NCBI GenBank assembly: GCA_022376925.1
Contig: JAIOJX010000027.1
Coordinates: 16,199,471 to 16,263,470, forward strand
Direction of reading: 5' to 3'
Length of the DNA: 64,000 bases
Source: Tragulus kanchil
Lineage: Eukaryota > Chordata > Mammalia > Artiodactyla > Tragulidae
Part shown: in pieces, positions 22,155 to 32,705 of the stretch
Layout: the number at the start of each line of letters is the position of its first letter
Position numbering within the stretch: position 1 is the first letter of the stretch
Program-made: the position numbers and the translations under genes
The notes under the pieces: generated by a model
What the model saw: the letters and a program-made list of their open reading frames with translations, nothing else
The model's database searches: none
Told to the model about the DNA's origin: nothing

Positions 22155-22733
22155 CTCCCAAAACAGAAATATAGACCAATGGAACAAGATAAAGAACCCA
22201 GAGATAAACCCACGCACCTATGGGTACCTGATTTTTGACAAAGGAGGCGAACATATAAAATGGACCAAAGACAGCCTCTTCAACAAATGGTGCTGGGAAA
22301 ACTGGACAGCTACGTGCAAAAACATGAAGTTGAAACATTCCCTGACACCATACACAAAGATCAACTCAAAATGGATTAAAGACCTAAATGTAAGACCAGA
22401 AACCATCAAACTCTTAGAGGAGAATACAGGCAAAACACTCAAGGGTTAATGACCTAAATGTAAGACTAGAAACCCTAAAACTCTTAGAGAAGAATACAGG
22501 CAAAACACTCAAGGACATAAATCAAAGTAAGATCTTCCATGACCCACCTACTAGAATAGCGGAACTAAAACCAAAAATGAACATGTGGGACCTAATGAAA
22601 CTTAAAAGCTTTTGTACAGCAAAAGAAACTACAAAAAAGGTGAACAGACAACCCACAGAGTGGGAGAAAATAACAGCAAATGAAACAACAGACAAAGAAT
22701 TAATCTCCAAAATCTACAAGCAACTCGCTCATA
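22155..22733 (+). mobile_element. L1 LINE 3' fragment
   Basis: Matches the 3' end of mammalian L1: 'agaccaatggaacaagataa', 'acctgatttttgacaaagga', 'acaaatggtgctgggaaaac', 'caactcaaaatggattaaag', 'cttttgtacagcaaaagaaa', 'acccacagagtgggagaaaa', then 'aatctccaaaatctacaagc'. It is truncated at both ends. A 70-base segment is duplicated inside it (22381-22514). Confidence 0.92.
22381..22514. repeat. Diverged 70-bp tandem repeat inside the L1
   Basis: 22381-22450 and 22451-22514 both begin 'gacctaaatgtaaga' and end 'caggcaaaacactcaagg'. They differ at about six positions, so this is older than the 1.1-kb duplication, in which both units are preserved unchanged. The spacer 'gttaat' is inserted at the end of unit 1. 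Confidence 0.9.
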
Positions 22734-22793
22734 AGCTATTAATGTAACAATTAATATCACTCATAAGCTATTAATGTAACAATATCATCAACA

Positions 22794-22821
22794 ACTGATA
22801 TTATCAACTAATAATATCAGT
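22794..22821. other. Perfect 11-bp inverted repeat (hairpin)
   Basis: Stem ACTGATATTAT (22794-22804), loop of six bases, complementary stem 22811-22821. Just upstream, a 24-base AT-rich unit ('ctcataagctattaatgtaa' core) occurs twice at about 22728 and 22759. Copied at about 23963-23990. Confidence 0.85.
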
Positions 22822-23330
22822 GACAGCTAGGGTAACTGTGAATGAGTACAGGGCTTGTGAGCTGTGATTCTGATCGACAAGCTATTTTTCTTTTTTCCTT
22901 TTGTCCAGGAATAATGTAAGTTAGAAGGAGGAAGAGGCATGAGAAAACACTGTGTGCAAAAGTGAGGCTTTTTGTATTAATATCGCATTGAAAATGAGTA
23001 AATTCTATGTGTTATTTTAAGCCAAAACACTAAGTTTATCTGCTCATCCTTCAGTAATTATTCTTGCCTTGCTGAAATATCTGTGGCATAGGGATATGGG
23101 GGGGAGAGAAATCAAAACTCTTTGAATATTCTATAGTCTAAAAAATGAGGTTAGCCTACTTTATTCATTTTCCCTTGTACTGGACCAATTTTGAGATCTT
23201 TGACTTGACTGCTTCTTTACTTACAGATGCTTTTGTGAATGCCCAGCCCCTCAAACGCTGCCGTCTTTCTATTTCTTTTCCCCAGCGTTAGAAAAAGGCA
23301 ATCGCGCGCGCTCAGGCTGGAGCATCCGCG

Positions 23331-23897
23331 CTCCCAAAACAGAAATATAGGAACAAGATAAAGAACCCAGAGATAAACCCACGCACCTATGGGTACCTGA
23401 TTTTTGACAAAGGAGGCGAACATATAAAATGGACCAAAGACAGCCTCTTCAACAAATGGTGCTGGGAAAACTGGACAGCTACGTGCAAAAACATGAAGTT
23501 GAAACATTCCCTGACACCATACACAAAGATCAACTCAAAATGGATTAAAGACCTAAATGTAAGACCAGAAACCATCAAACTCTTAGAGGAGAATACAGGC
23601 AAAACACTCAAGGGTTAATGACCTAAATGTAAGACTAGAAACCCTAAAACTCTTAGAGAAGAATACAGGCAAAACACTCAAGGACATAAATCAAAGTAAG
23701 ATCTTCCATGACCCACCTACTAGAATAGCGGAACTAAAACCAAAAATGAACATGTGGGACCTAATGAAACTTAAAAGCTTTTGTACAGCAAAAGAAACTA
23801 CAAAAAAGGTGAACAGACAACCCACAGAGTGGGAGAAAATAACAGCAAATGAAACAACAGACAAAGAATTAATCTCCAAAATCTACAAGCAACTCGC
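23331..23897 (+). mobile_element. L1 LINE 3' fragment, pair 8 copy
   Basis: Duplicate of 22155-22733, including the internal 70-base repeat, with 7-8 bases missing near the start. Confidence 0.92.
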
Positions 23898-24499
23898 TCA
23901 TAAGCTATTAATGTAACAATTAATATCACTCATAAGCTATTAATGTAACAATATCATCAACAACTGATATTATCAACTAATAATATCAGTGACAGCTAGG
24001 GTAACTGTGAATGAGTACAGGGCTTGTGAGCTGTGATTCTGATCGACAAGCTATTTTTCTTTTTTCCTTTTGTCCAGGAATAATGTAAGTTAGAAGGAGG
24101 AAGAGGCATGAGAAAACACTGTGTGCAAAAGTGAGGCTTTTTGTATTAATATCGCATTGAAAATGAGTAAATTCTATGTGTTATTTTAAGCCAAAACACT
24201 AAGTTTATCTGCTCATCCTTCAGTAATTATTCTTGCCTTGCTGAAATATCTGTGGCATAGGGATATGGGGGGGAGAGAAATCAAAACTCTTTGAATATTC
24301 TATAGTCTAAAAAATGAGGTTAGCCTACTTTATTCATTTTCCCTTGTACTGGACCAATTTTGAGATCTTTGACTTGACTGCTTCTTTACTTACAGATGCT
24401 TTTGTGAATGCCCAGCCCCTCAAACGCTGCCGTCTTTCTATTTCTTTTCCCCAGCGTTAGAAAAAGGCAATCGCGCGCGCTCAGGCTGGAGCATCCCGC

Positions 24500-25056
24500 T
24501 CCGGCGTGGCAGTGTGCTCCTAGAGTCACGTGATGCTTGGCGTCGGGATCCGGCACTGGGTTTGGGGGGGGGCATTTTCCCAGCCATCTGGGGCCCCTAG
24601 GAGAACAGCCGTAGCTTCCCAAGCTCCTCCTCCTCTTGGAATGCGTCCGCCTTGCTGAGAGGCTGAGGGGCCACTGAACGGCCTTTGTGCTTCCTGGGAA
24701 AGGCTGAAGGCAGCACAGGACGGAGCTGGAAGCTTGCCGGGCCTGGCAGCCACGTTCTGTGGATCTTTTTGTGAGCCGCGTCCCGGATGGCATCACTGCA
24801 GTGAATTCTGCCCAGGAAAGAACGGATACCAGAGGAGACCCGGGGGGGAAGGGTCTCAGCTGGATGTTTAAGTTGAGGAGGCCAACCCCTTCTCCACACC
24901 CTTGCTCTGTCCTCCACATATACAGCACCTTCGGGGGATGTTAGGAAAATATGAATGAGCTCAGGACCCATAAAGGACACAGGGATGCTTGGACGTGGGC
25001 ACCAAGTGCACTTATCTGCCCGATAGGCTTACTGAGAGGATGTGCTCATGAATGGA
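24500..25056. other. Unique DNA, no gene seen
   Basis: Moderately GC-rich. A minus-strand frame of 180 codons (24386-24928) crosses it but has no domain and enters the duplicated DNA of pair 8. Confidence 0.5.
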
Positions 25057-25347
25057 CCGGGAGGCTTGGGAAACAGAAACCGAGGTATTATAATCAATGG
25101 CAAGTTCCTTCGTGCGTCGTCTTTCTTGACCACAGAAAGGGAACAAGAACACACAGCTGGCTGGGCTGTAGGGAAATCGTGTCAGCTCTGCCCTGCTCTG
25201 TGCTTTCAGACTCAGGAACCATGTGGGCACTGGACGTGCAACTTTGTATCAGGATGGGCCCATGGTCCAGACTGCTCGGTTATACGTCACCTCGCTGTGT
25301 AGGTTAAAGTGAGGGATGATCTTTTTGCTTTAAAACTGATAAACGAG

Positions 25348-25639
25348 GGGCTTCCCTGGTGGTCCAGTGGGTAAAGAGTCTGCCTTGCAGTGTAAGGGGT
25401 GCCGGTTTGATCCTTGGCCTGGGAAGATCTCAAGTGCCGCAAAGCAGCCGGACCGGTGCGTCCAATGACGAGCCATTGCTCCAAAGCACACACACCCAGA
25501 GCCGGTGCTCTGCAATGAGAGAGGCCACTGCGATGGGAGGCCCACACAGGCCAAAGAACAAAGATGGATGAAAATGAATAGATAAAGAACCAATAAAAGA
25601 GGTCAAAATTAAAAAACAAAACAAAAACACACACCTGAC
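25348..25639 (+). mobile_element. CHR-type SINE, full length with TSD
   Basis: Head 'gggcttccctggtggtccag', 'ccttgcagtgtaaggggtgc', 'gatccttggcctgggaagat', the long CHR body ('gagccggtgctctgcaatga', 'gatgggaggcccacacaggc') and an A/C-rich tail. The 7-base direct repeat AAACGAG flanks it (25341-25347 and 25640-25646), as expected for L1-type target-primed insertion. Confidence 0.93.
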
Positions 25640-26459
25640 AAACGAGAAAGAGGAATGCTTTCCTGAAAATATCTGCCTTTACACAAGCTTGCTCGTATTG
25701 GTGAGAACGCAAGTGTTACTTTCAACTTCCGGAAAGAGGATCTCACACCTGAGGAAACAGAAGCTATCGGAGCCTCTGCCGCGGGTGGAACGCACAGACG
25801 CGGTGTCCTGGCTCTTGAGATGTGGACGCACCATCTGCGCCGGCCGACGGCCTCCTCCCGCCGCGGGCAGAGGGTCCTGGCGGCACTGGTCTCTCTCAGA
25901 GCCCGACCCCACTCCACCCCACACTTGGCCCCCATGTCGCTCTCATGTTCACTCACCCCTAAACCTTGGCTTGACGGCGAGACATGTTTGAAAGCTGAGC
26001 TCGAGGGACCTCTGCGACTGAGGACACAACTGAGTCTCCGGCTCCGTCAGGGCGGAAAAGGAGCTGCTGCTTTCCAAAAGGGGGTCATGACAGAGCCGAG
26101 TGAGAAAGAGCCGAGAGGAACATCCTTTTATGTGGCAAGGAACCTAAAGGGGGGGAGCTAAAGGGGGGGGCCGGGAGGCTTGGGAAACAGAAACCGAGGT
26201 ATTATAATCAATGGCAAGTTCCTTCGTGCCGTCTTTCTTGACCACAGAAAGGGAACAAGAACACACAGCTGGCTGGGCTGTAGGGAAATCGTGTCAGCTC
26301 TGCCCTGCTCTGTGCTTTCAGACTCAGGAACCATGTGGGCACTGGACGTGCAACTTTGTATCAGGATGGGCCCATGGTCCAGACTGCTCGGTTATACGTC
26401 ACCTCGCTGTGTAGGTTAAAGTGAGGGATGATCTTTTTGCTTTAAAACTGATAAACGAG

Positions 26460-26751
26460 GGGCTTCCCTGGTGGTCCAGTGGGTAAAGAGTCTGCCTTGC
26501 AGTGTAAGGGGTGCCGGTTTGATCCTTGGCCTGGGAAGATCTCAAGTGCCGCAAAGCAGCCGGACCGGTGCGTCCAATGACGAGCCATTGCTCCAAAGCA
26601 CACACACCCAGAGCCGGTGCTCTGCAATGAGAGAGGCCACTGCGATGGGAGGCCCACACAGGCCAAAGAACAAAGATGGATGAAAATGAATAGATAAAGA
26701 ACCAATAAAAGAGGTCAAAATTAAAAAACAAAACAAAAACACACACCTGAC
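26460..26751 (+). mobile_element. CHR-type SINE, pair 9 copy
   Basis: Duplicate of 25348-25639 with the same flanking AAACGAG repeats. Confidence 0.93.
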
Positions 26752-27360
26752 AAACGAGAAAGAGGAATGCTTTCCTGAAAATATCTGCCTTTACACAAGC
26801 TTGCTCGTATTGGTGAGAACGCAAGTGTTACTTTCAACTTCCGGAAAGAGGATCTCACACCTGAGGAAACAGAAGCTATCGGAGCCTCTGCCGCGGGTGG
26901 AACGCACAGACGCGGTGTCCTGGCTCTTGAGATGTGGACGCACCATCTGCGCCGGCCGACGGCCTCCTCCCGCCGCGGGCAGAGGGTCCTGGCGGCACTG
27001 GTCTCTCTCAGAGCCCGACCCCACTCCACCCCACACTTGGCCCCCATGTCGCTCTCATGTTCACTCACCCCTAAACCTTGGCTTGACGGCGAGACATGTT
27101 TGAAAGCTGAGCTCGAGGGACCTCTGCGACTGAGGACACAACTGAGTCTCCGGCTCCGTCAGGGCGGAAAAGGAGCTGCTGCTTTCCAAAAGGGGGTCAT
27201 GACAGAGCCGAGTGAGAAAGAGCCGAGAGGGAACATCCTTTTATGTGGCAAGGAACCTAGAAGCTAAAAAGCGCTGGGTGAAGTCGCGCCCGGGAGGGTT
27301 ACCATGGGGGAACGGTGCTAGGAAGACCAAGGGGCTGTCCCGGCCCAGATGGACCGGATC

Positions 27361-27716
27361 TTTTTTTAAAAATGATTTCTTTATTTATTGGCTATTTTGG
27401 GTGTTCACTGCTGCCACAAGCTCTTCTCTAGTTGCAGGGAGTGGGGGCTCCTCTCTAGCTGAGGTGAGCAGGCTTCTTGTTGCAGTGGCTTCTCTCGTGG
27501 TGGAACTGGGGCTCCAGGGCACACGGGCTTCAGTCGTTGTGGCCCATGGGCGCAATAGTTGCTGCTCTGAGACTCTAGAGCACAGGCTCCACGGTTGTGG
27601 CTCACGGGCTTGGTTGCTCCGCAGCCTGTGGGATCTTCCCAGCTCAGGGATTGAACCTGTGACTCCTGCTTTGGCAGGCGAACTCTTCACCACCGAGCTA
27701 CTGTGGTCAGCTCTGA
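27361..27716 (-). mobile_element. CHR-type SINE, full length with TSD
   Basis: The plus strand shows the antisense element: T-rich tail (27361-27390), 'gttgcagtggcttctctcgt', 'gactctagagcacaggctcc', 'tgtgggatcttcccagctca', then the antisense head. An 8-base direct repeat, ACCGGATC/ACTGGATC, flanks it at 27353-27360 and 27717-27724. It lies outside the duplication pairs. Confidence 0.92.
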
Positions 27717-27724
27717 ACTGGATC

Positions 27725-28197
27725 ATTTTGTTCAGACCAAGTCTTTAGCCTTCATCGGTTGCCATCTTGCAGATTACTTGCTGTCTGTCGCACGACAGAC
27801 TGGAGGCAGGAGCCTGGGTGGTTAGGTCAGCCCGTCCCCAGGCGGGAAGACCAGCGCCCCGTCTGCGGACGGGGCCCCGCACGATCTCCGTCCCGACTGC
27901 TTCAGCAAGCTGGAATGTCTCCTCCAGAAGTCACGTGGAGCCCCCAGGCTGCTAGGATTGGGTGTCACAAAATTCTGTGCATAGCATTCTCTGTGTCCTA
28001 ACAGATACCCTGTGAAGCCAATAGTCCTGTGGCCTGGAAAAAGAACCCAGTTTTCCCTTTTTTTTTTTTTGGTTATTGCTAATATTATTCTTTGAGGTTC
28101 TCATGAAAAGTGGCTGAAATGACATGGTGCTTCCTGTTTGCTTCGTGTGCCTGCGGGCACAGCAGAGGCTCTTAAACCGGCATGCAGGGATTTGTCT
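27725..28197. other. Unique DNA, no gene seen
   Basis: No recognised repeat apart from a T run at 28058-28070. Confidence 0.5.
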
Positions 28198-28400
28198 GTT
28201 GTTCACTCACTCAGTCGTGTCCGACTCTTTGCCACCCATGGATTGCGGCCTGCCGGGCTCCCCTGGCCTCCACCATCGCCCAGAGTTTTCTGTCCGTCGC
28301 CCAGAGTTTCATGTCCACTGCGTTGGTGATGCTGTCTAACCATCTCATCCTCTGTCGCCCCCTTGATGTGAATGCCTTCTTTTGCACTTCCACCATTTTC
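28198..28400 (-). mobile_element. BovB LINE 3' end with decayed reverse transcriptase C-terminus
   Basis: The minus strand encodes the recognisable BovB C-terminal order: a GRQRMRWLDSITNAVDM-like string, then an 'AAIHGWQRVGHD'-like end, in a broken frame. On the plus strand this appears as 'cagtcgtgtccgactctttg' and 'ccatctcatcctctgtcgcc'. A 21-base in-frame tandem duplication (28276 and 28297) repeats seven codons. The element is 5'-truncated and inactive. Confidence 0.85.
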
Positions 28401-28592
28401 TTCTTCTTTCTTTTTACCCAAAACGAGCCACCTTCTCTGGACCTCTGTGCCCATTTCTACCGGGAGGCCATCTTCCGAGAATGGTCCCGGGGGCCCCAGA
28501 GCGGGTCCGGCCTTGTCACACGGTCAGGTAATGCAGCTTTCTCTCCATCGGCCCGTCCTAGCGTTGACAGGTCCTCTGGGGTGATTTTGACC

Positions 28593-28616
28593 TCTTTGTT
28601 GTTGTTGTTGTTGTTG
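28593..28616. repeat. (TTG)n microsatellite
   Basis: About eight uninterrupted TTG triplets followed by TTGCTG. Confidence 0.9.
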
Positions 28617-28619
28617 CTG

Positions 28620-29420
28620 TGTTTCATTTTGCAAGACTGAACCCTTAGCATCCGTGTCATTTGAGTGTGGGTTGTGTTGAGCCTGACAGTCTAGAAGCAA
28701 GCCTAAATGCTTCCGGAAAACTCCAAGCTCAAAGTCAAACCCACTGAGCAGCAGGTACAGGCTGCAAGAAACCAGAAGGAAGGCAAAAGCACGCGGTGTC
28801 CTTTCCGCCTTTGGAAGGAATGGTCCTCACAGCAGTCTCCTGCCCGCCACGCCCCCAGCCCCCAACCGCATCTGAACAGCCCGGGCGTCTGGCTCAGGCG
28901 GCAGGATTTCCCAGCACAGGCCCACCCCCGACTGGAGGCTTCTAACCTCTTTCAAAAGTCTTCTTTCAACCCGGACCGTTCAATCCTGCCTTTCTTCCCT
29001 GGCTTTTATCCACGTAACCACGGCAGTGCTCTCTGCGGAAGAGAAGAAAATCAATGGCTGACCTGCCTGCGAGCCGCACTCGGTGAACCTGGCTTCAGAG
29101 AGAAGAGCCCCTGTGCTCAGGCTCCCCTCGGCCACCGCTCACACTCACCTGCCCTGCAGGAGAAACCGCGCCAGGGCTTTGCCGCTTGGAGGGAAAGCCC
29201 GGGACGCCGCCGCATCAGAGAGCTTTCCCAAGGGGCCTGGGGCTGTGGGACACATGCTCCTGGGCGCGACCCGGGAAACGAGGTCACATCGACTTTCTGG
29301 GTGGCTGCAGCCTTCACAGCCTGAGTGGCCGATGAGCCCGAGAGCTGCTGGCCAGGCCTGACTAAGGAACTCGGGGCCGGTGGTCTCTCTAAAGCAAGAG
29401 GTCCTCTTAGAAATAGCAGC
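28620..29420. other. Unique DNA, no gene seen
   Basis: One plus-strand frame of 205 codons (28707-29324) is open, but it lacks domains, and its codon content follows local GC. No repeat recognised. Confidence 0.45.
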
Positions 29421-29422
29421 AG

Positions 29423-29627
29423 TGGGTGGGGTGAGCAGTTCAGTGTGTCTGACTCTTTGTGACCCCACGGAGTGTGGCCCGCCAGGCTCCGCTGTCCATG
29501 GGACCCTCCAGGCAAGACTAGGGGAGTGGGCTGCCAGTTCCTCCGCCAAAGGATCTGCCCGACCCGGGAATCAAACCCAGGTCTCCTGCGTTGCAGGCAT
29601 TCTTTTCCTGAGCCACCGGGGAAGCCC
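29423..29627 (-). mobile_element. Bov-tA/Bov-A2 SINE, full length
   Basis: The plus strand shows antisense 'gtgtctgactctttgtgacc', 'ggcccgccaggctccgctgt', 'atcaaacccaggtctcctgc', 'gagccaccggggaagccc'. The head begins at 29627 on the minus strand. Confidence 0.9.
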
Positions 29628-30009
29628 ATGAAGGATGCAGGCTCTGTATTCACAAGGCCTGGGCTCGGCATCCAGCTCTGCCATTCTCTCAGCAGGGGAC
29701 TTTGGACCAGGAATTGAGCTTCGTGAGGACCCCATCTCCGCAGCGGGGAAAGGGGCTAATATAACAATCCTGACTTCACAGGCTGCTGTCTTCCTTGACG
29801 GGCGCACAGCGCCTGGCCTGGCTCCCTGCGGAGACCCAGTGAGGGAGGCGAGTGAGATTTGATTTGGGGGTGGGTGAGGGGCACATAGACTTGGTGATCC
29901 CTCCTCTTCGTAATCCCGGAGCTGAGAGGTCTGGCTGGGAGATGGTAACTCTTCCTGTCCGCTCTTTCTTCTTACGCTCGGCAGCTTGGTGCTCTGTGAT
30001 GACCTGGAG

Positions 30010-30160
30010 GAGTACGGGAAGGTTCTAGAAGGAGGGGACGCAGGTACACATAACGGCTGACTCAGTTGTGCAGCAGAAACTAACACAACACTGTAAAGCA
30101 ATCATACTCCAATAAAATGAGAAATAAAAGTACCTCTGATGACCAAAAAAAAAAAAAAAA
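30010..30160 (+). mobile_element. Artiodactyl L1 3' end with poly(A)
   Basis: 'gtacacataacggctgactc', 'gcagcagaaactaacacaac', 'actgtaaagcaatcatactc', 'caataaaatgag' follow the L1 3' UTR end, and a 16-A run closes the element (30146-30161). Confidence 0.8.
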
Positions 30161-30544
30161 GCTGGCTGCTAGACTATTCTAAAGAACAGTTCTCACAAGT
30201 TCTTCTAAAGCGCTCTTTCAGGCTGGTGCAGCGTTCTAATCCCTCCTCTGAGCGGCCCAGGGCTGAGCACTCACAGACCACCCTGGGCAGCACCACACCC
30301 CCTCCTCTCAGCTTGCCCCGCAGCGACCTGCTGTCTCCCCACACCCCACGTTCATAGCCTCCACGAAGACACATCGCTGTTCTGGGATGACAGCACTCCC
30401 CTCCATGAGGAACTCCTGAATGCCCCCACCTCCAGGGAGCCTGCCTGGATGGATCCCTGCTTTTCTTCATCTACAGTGGGACCTCCCTTCGCCAGCGGGC
30501 TGCGTCACACCCTCTTGGTGCTTTGTTTATGCTTTCCTCCCCGG

Positions 30545-30690
30545 AGCTGCTGCCCGTGTGTCCCAGATCATGAACTCCTGGAGGGCAGAGCCTCAGCTCT
30601 GTACTCCTCTGGGTTCACCGTTGATGGTGGGGACAAGCTGCTGTGGCCTCGGGGGTGCTTTGCTCTTGATGAGTGAAAACGAAAAGCAGG
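30545..30690 (+). mobile_element. L2 LINE 3' end, decayed
   Basis: 'atcatgaactcctggagggc', 'agagcctcagctctgta', 'gggttcaccgttgatgg' and a decayed '...gatgagtgaa' end resemble the L2 3' terminus (tgagctccttgagggcaggga...ttgttcaccgctgtat...gaatgaatga). Confidence 0.5.
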
Positions 30691-31131
30691 GGTCCCACAC
30701 CCACGGTTCCTTCCGGCCGGGGACCTCTGTCCTGACCCGTCATCACGGTGGCTCTTTCTCCTTCACCATCTCCTTCCTTCCAAACGCGGCACCTTGCAGC
30801 CCAGGCTCCTCTGCTCAGTTCCTGTTCACTGCCGTTCACCCTCCGCTCCACTGGCCCGGCTGCCCACCTGACCGCGCTCGCCGTGCATTTTGGCCTCGGG
30901 CGTGTAAACCTCTCCACCCACCTGAGCCAGGAGGCGGAGGCCTGGCTAGGGAGGGTGGGTGTGATGATGCGAGGAGAGTGGACCTCGCAGCAGACGCGGT
31001 CTGGCACGCGCCGGCCCCTTGGCCTCGGGCCGAGACAGCGGGGCGGCAACGGCGCCTGGTACCCCCGCAACTCTTCCTGTCCGCTCTTTCTTCTTACGCT
31101 CGGCAGCTTGGTGCTCTGTGATGAGGAGGTA

Positions 31132-31274
31132 CGGAAGGTTCTAGAAGGAGGGACGAGGTACACATAACGGCTGACTCAGTTGTGCAGCAGAAACTAACAC
31201 AACACTGTAAAGCAATCATACTCCAATAAAATGAGAAATAAAAGTACCTCTGATGACCAAAAAAAAAAAAAAAA
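31132..31274 (+). mobile_element. Artiodactyl L1 3' end, pair 10 copy
   Basis: Duplicate of 30010-30160. The poly(A) has 16-17 A. Confidence 0.8.
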
Positions 31275-31656
31275 GCTGGCTGCTAGACTATTCTAAAGAA
31301 CAGTTCTCACAAGTTCTTCTAAAGCGCTCTTTCAGGCTGGTGCAGCGTTCTAATCCCTCCTCTGAGCGGCCCAGGGCTGAGCACTCACAGACCACCCTGG
31401 GCAGCACCACACACTCCTCTCAGCTTGCCCCGCAGCGACCTGCTGTCTCCCCACACCCCACGTTCATAGCCTCCACGAAGACACATCGCTGTTCTGGGAT
31501 GACAGCACTCCCCTCCATGAGGAACTCCTGAATGCCCCCACCTCCAGGGAGCCTGCCTGGATGGATCCCTGCTTTTCTTCATCTACAGTGGGACCTCCCT
31601 TCGCCAGCGGGCTGCGTCACACCCTCTTGGTGCTTTGTTTATGCTTTCCTCCCCGG

Positions 31657-31802
31657 AGCTGCTGCCCGTGTGTCCCAGATCATGAACTCCTGGAGGGCAG
31701 AGCCTCAGCTCTGTACTCCTCTGGGTTCACCGTTGATGGTGGGGACAAGCTGCTGTGGCCTCGGGGGTGCTTTGCTCTTGATGAGTGAAAACGAAAAGCA
31801 GG
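31657..31802 (+). mobile_element. L2 LINE 3' end, pair 10 copy
   Basis: Duplicate of 30545-30690. Confidence 0.5.
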
Positions 31803-32174
31803 GGTCCCACACCCACGGTTCCTTCCGGCCGGGGACCTCTGTCCTGACCCGTCATCACGGTGGCTCTTTCTCCTTCACCATCTCCTTCCTTCCAAACGCG
31901 GCACCTTGCAGCCCAGGCTCCTCTGCTCAGTTCCTGTTCACTGCCGTTCACCCTCCGCTCCACTGGCCCGGCTGCCCACCTGACCGCGCTCGCCGTGCAT
32001 TTTGGCCTCGGGCGTGTAAACCTCTCCACCCACCTGAGCCAGGAGGCGGAGGCCTGGCTAGGGAGGGTGGGTGTGATGATGCGAGGAGAGTGGACCTCGC
32101 AGCAGACGCGGTCTGGCACGCGCCGGCCCCTTGGCCTCGGGCCGAGACAGCGGGGCGGCAACGGCGCCTGGTCC

Positions 32175-32500
32175 CAGCCTCGCTTTGCTCTCAGCGTGGG
32201 AGGCGCGTCCTCCTGCCCTTGGTCTGGGGCTTCCCTCCATGACACACATCGGCTGAGGAAATGGTAGTGAAAGCGACACAAGAAGGGACTAAAAATGCGC
32301 CTGTGTGGCCGGCCTCACCCCCTGAGCCCCTGCTGTCAAGGTGCGAGGGTGCCCTCTGGCCGACGCGGGCCCCGGAGTGGGCCCCCACGGAGCAGATCTG
32401 AGCCCAGCCCACGACGAGAAGCTGGACTTCACGCTGAAGGAGGCCGCTCCTGGGCTGATCCACCCAGACCCCCAACGCCCTCAGATGGGCGCACGAGAAT
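32175..32500. other. Unique GC-rich DNA
   Basis: No repeat or exon recognised. Confidence 0.45.
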
Positions 32501-32504
32501 AAGC

Positions 32505-32705
32505 GGCCCGGGGGCTGGGAAACCTGCCTGCCAATGCAGGGGGCCCGGGTGCTAGCCCTGGTTCAGGAAAAATCCACATGCTACGGGGTACCTAAGCCCG
32601 TGCGCCACAACGAAAGAAGAGCTTCCACTCAGCACAACGAGAGAAATGCAGCCACAAAAACCCAGCACAGCCGGAAATGAATACATAAATAATTGTAAAA
32701 TAGTA
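32505..32705 (+). mobile_element. CHR-type SINE, decayed
   Basis: 'acctgcctgccaatgcaggg', 'gtgctagccctggttcagga', 'tacctaagcccgtgcgccac', 'aacgagagaaatgcagccac', and a tail with 'aaatgaatacataaataatt'. The head is weak. Confidence 0.8.

Larger units (their letters stand above)
22154..24499. repeat. Direct duplication pair 8 (offset about 1169-1176 bp)
   Basis: Bases 22154-23329 recur as 23330-24499. Copy 2 lacks 7-8 bases near its start ('atatagaccaatggaac' becomes 'atataggaac'), and copy 1 ends 'gcatccgcgctccc' where copy 2 reads 'gcatcccgctccgg'. The remainder, including the diverged internal L1 repeat and a hairpin, is the same in both. Confidence 0.96.
25057..27270. repeat. Direct duplication pair 9 (offset about 1112 bp)
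   Basis: Bases 25057-26160 recur as 26171-27270. Copy 1 dissolves at its right end into two G-homopolymer-rich strings ('aaagggggggagctaaaggg', 26145-26170), where copy 2 reads 'agaagctaaaaagcgctggg'. This looks like miscalled sequence at a contig end. Confidence 0.96.
29947..32174. repeat. Direct duplication pair 10 (offset about 1112-1122 bp)
   Basis: Bases 29947-31063 recur as 31069-32174. The first 110 bases of copy 2 have several deletions ('gatgaggaggtacggaagg' versus 'gatgacctggaggagtacgg...', 'aggagggacgagg' versus 'aggaggggacgcagg'). The end of copy 1 reads 'tggtacccccgcaac' where copy 2 reads 'tggtcccagcctcgc'. Confidence 0.96.

Noticed and set aside
22132..22449. Plus-strand frame of 105 codons with an L1-like sequence
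   Set aside because: It is L1 3' UTR and fragment sequence read through by chance, not an intact ORF1 or ORF2 domain.
25348..25420. tRNA-like A-box and B-box sequence
   Set aside because: It belongs to the head of a SINE derived from a tRNA. There is no intact cloverleaf or acceptor stem. The same applies to the other SINE heads.
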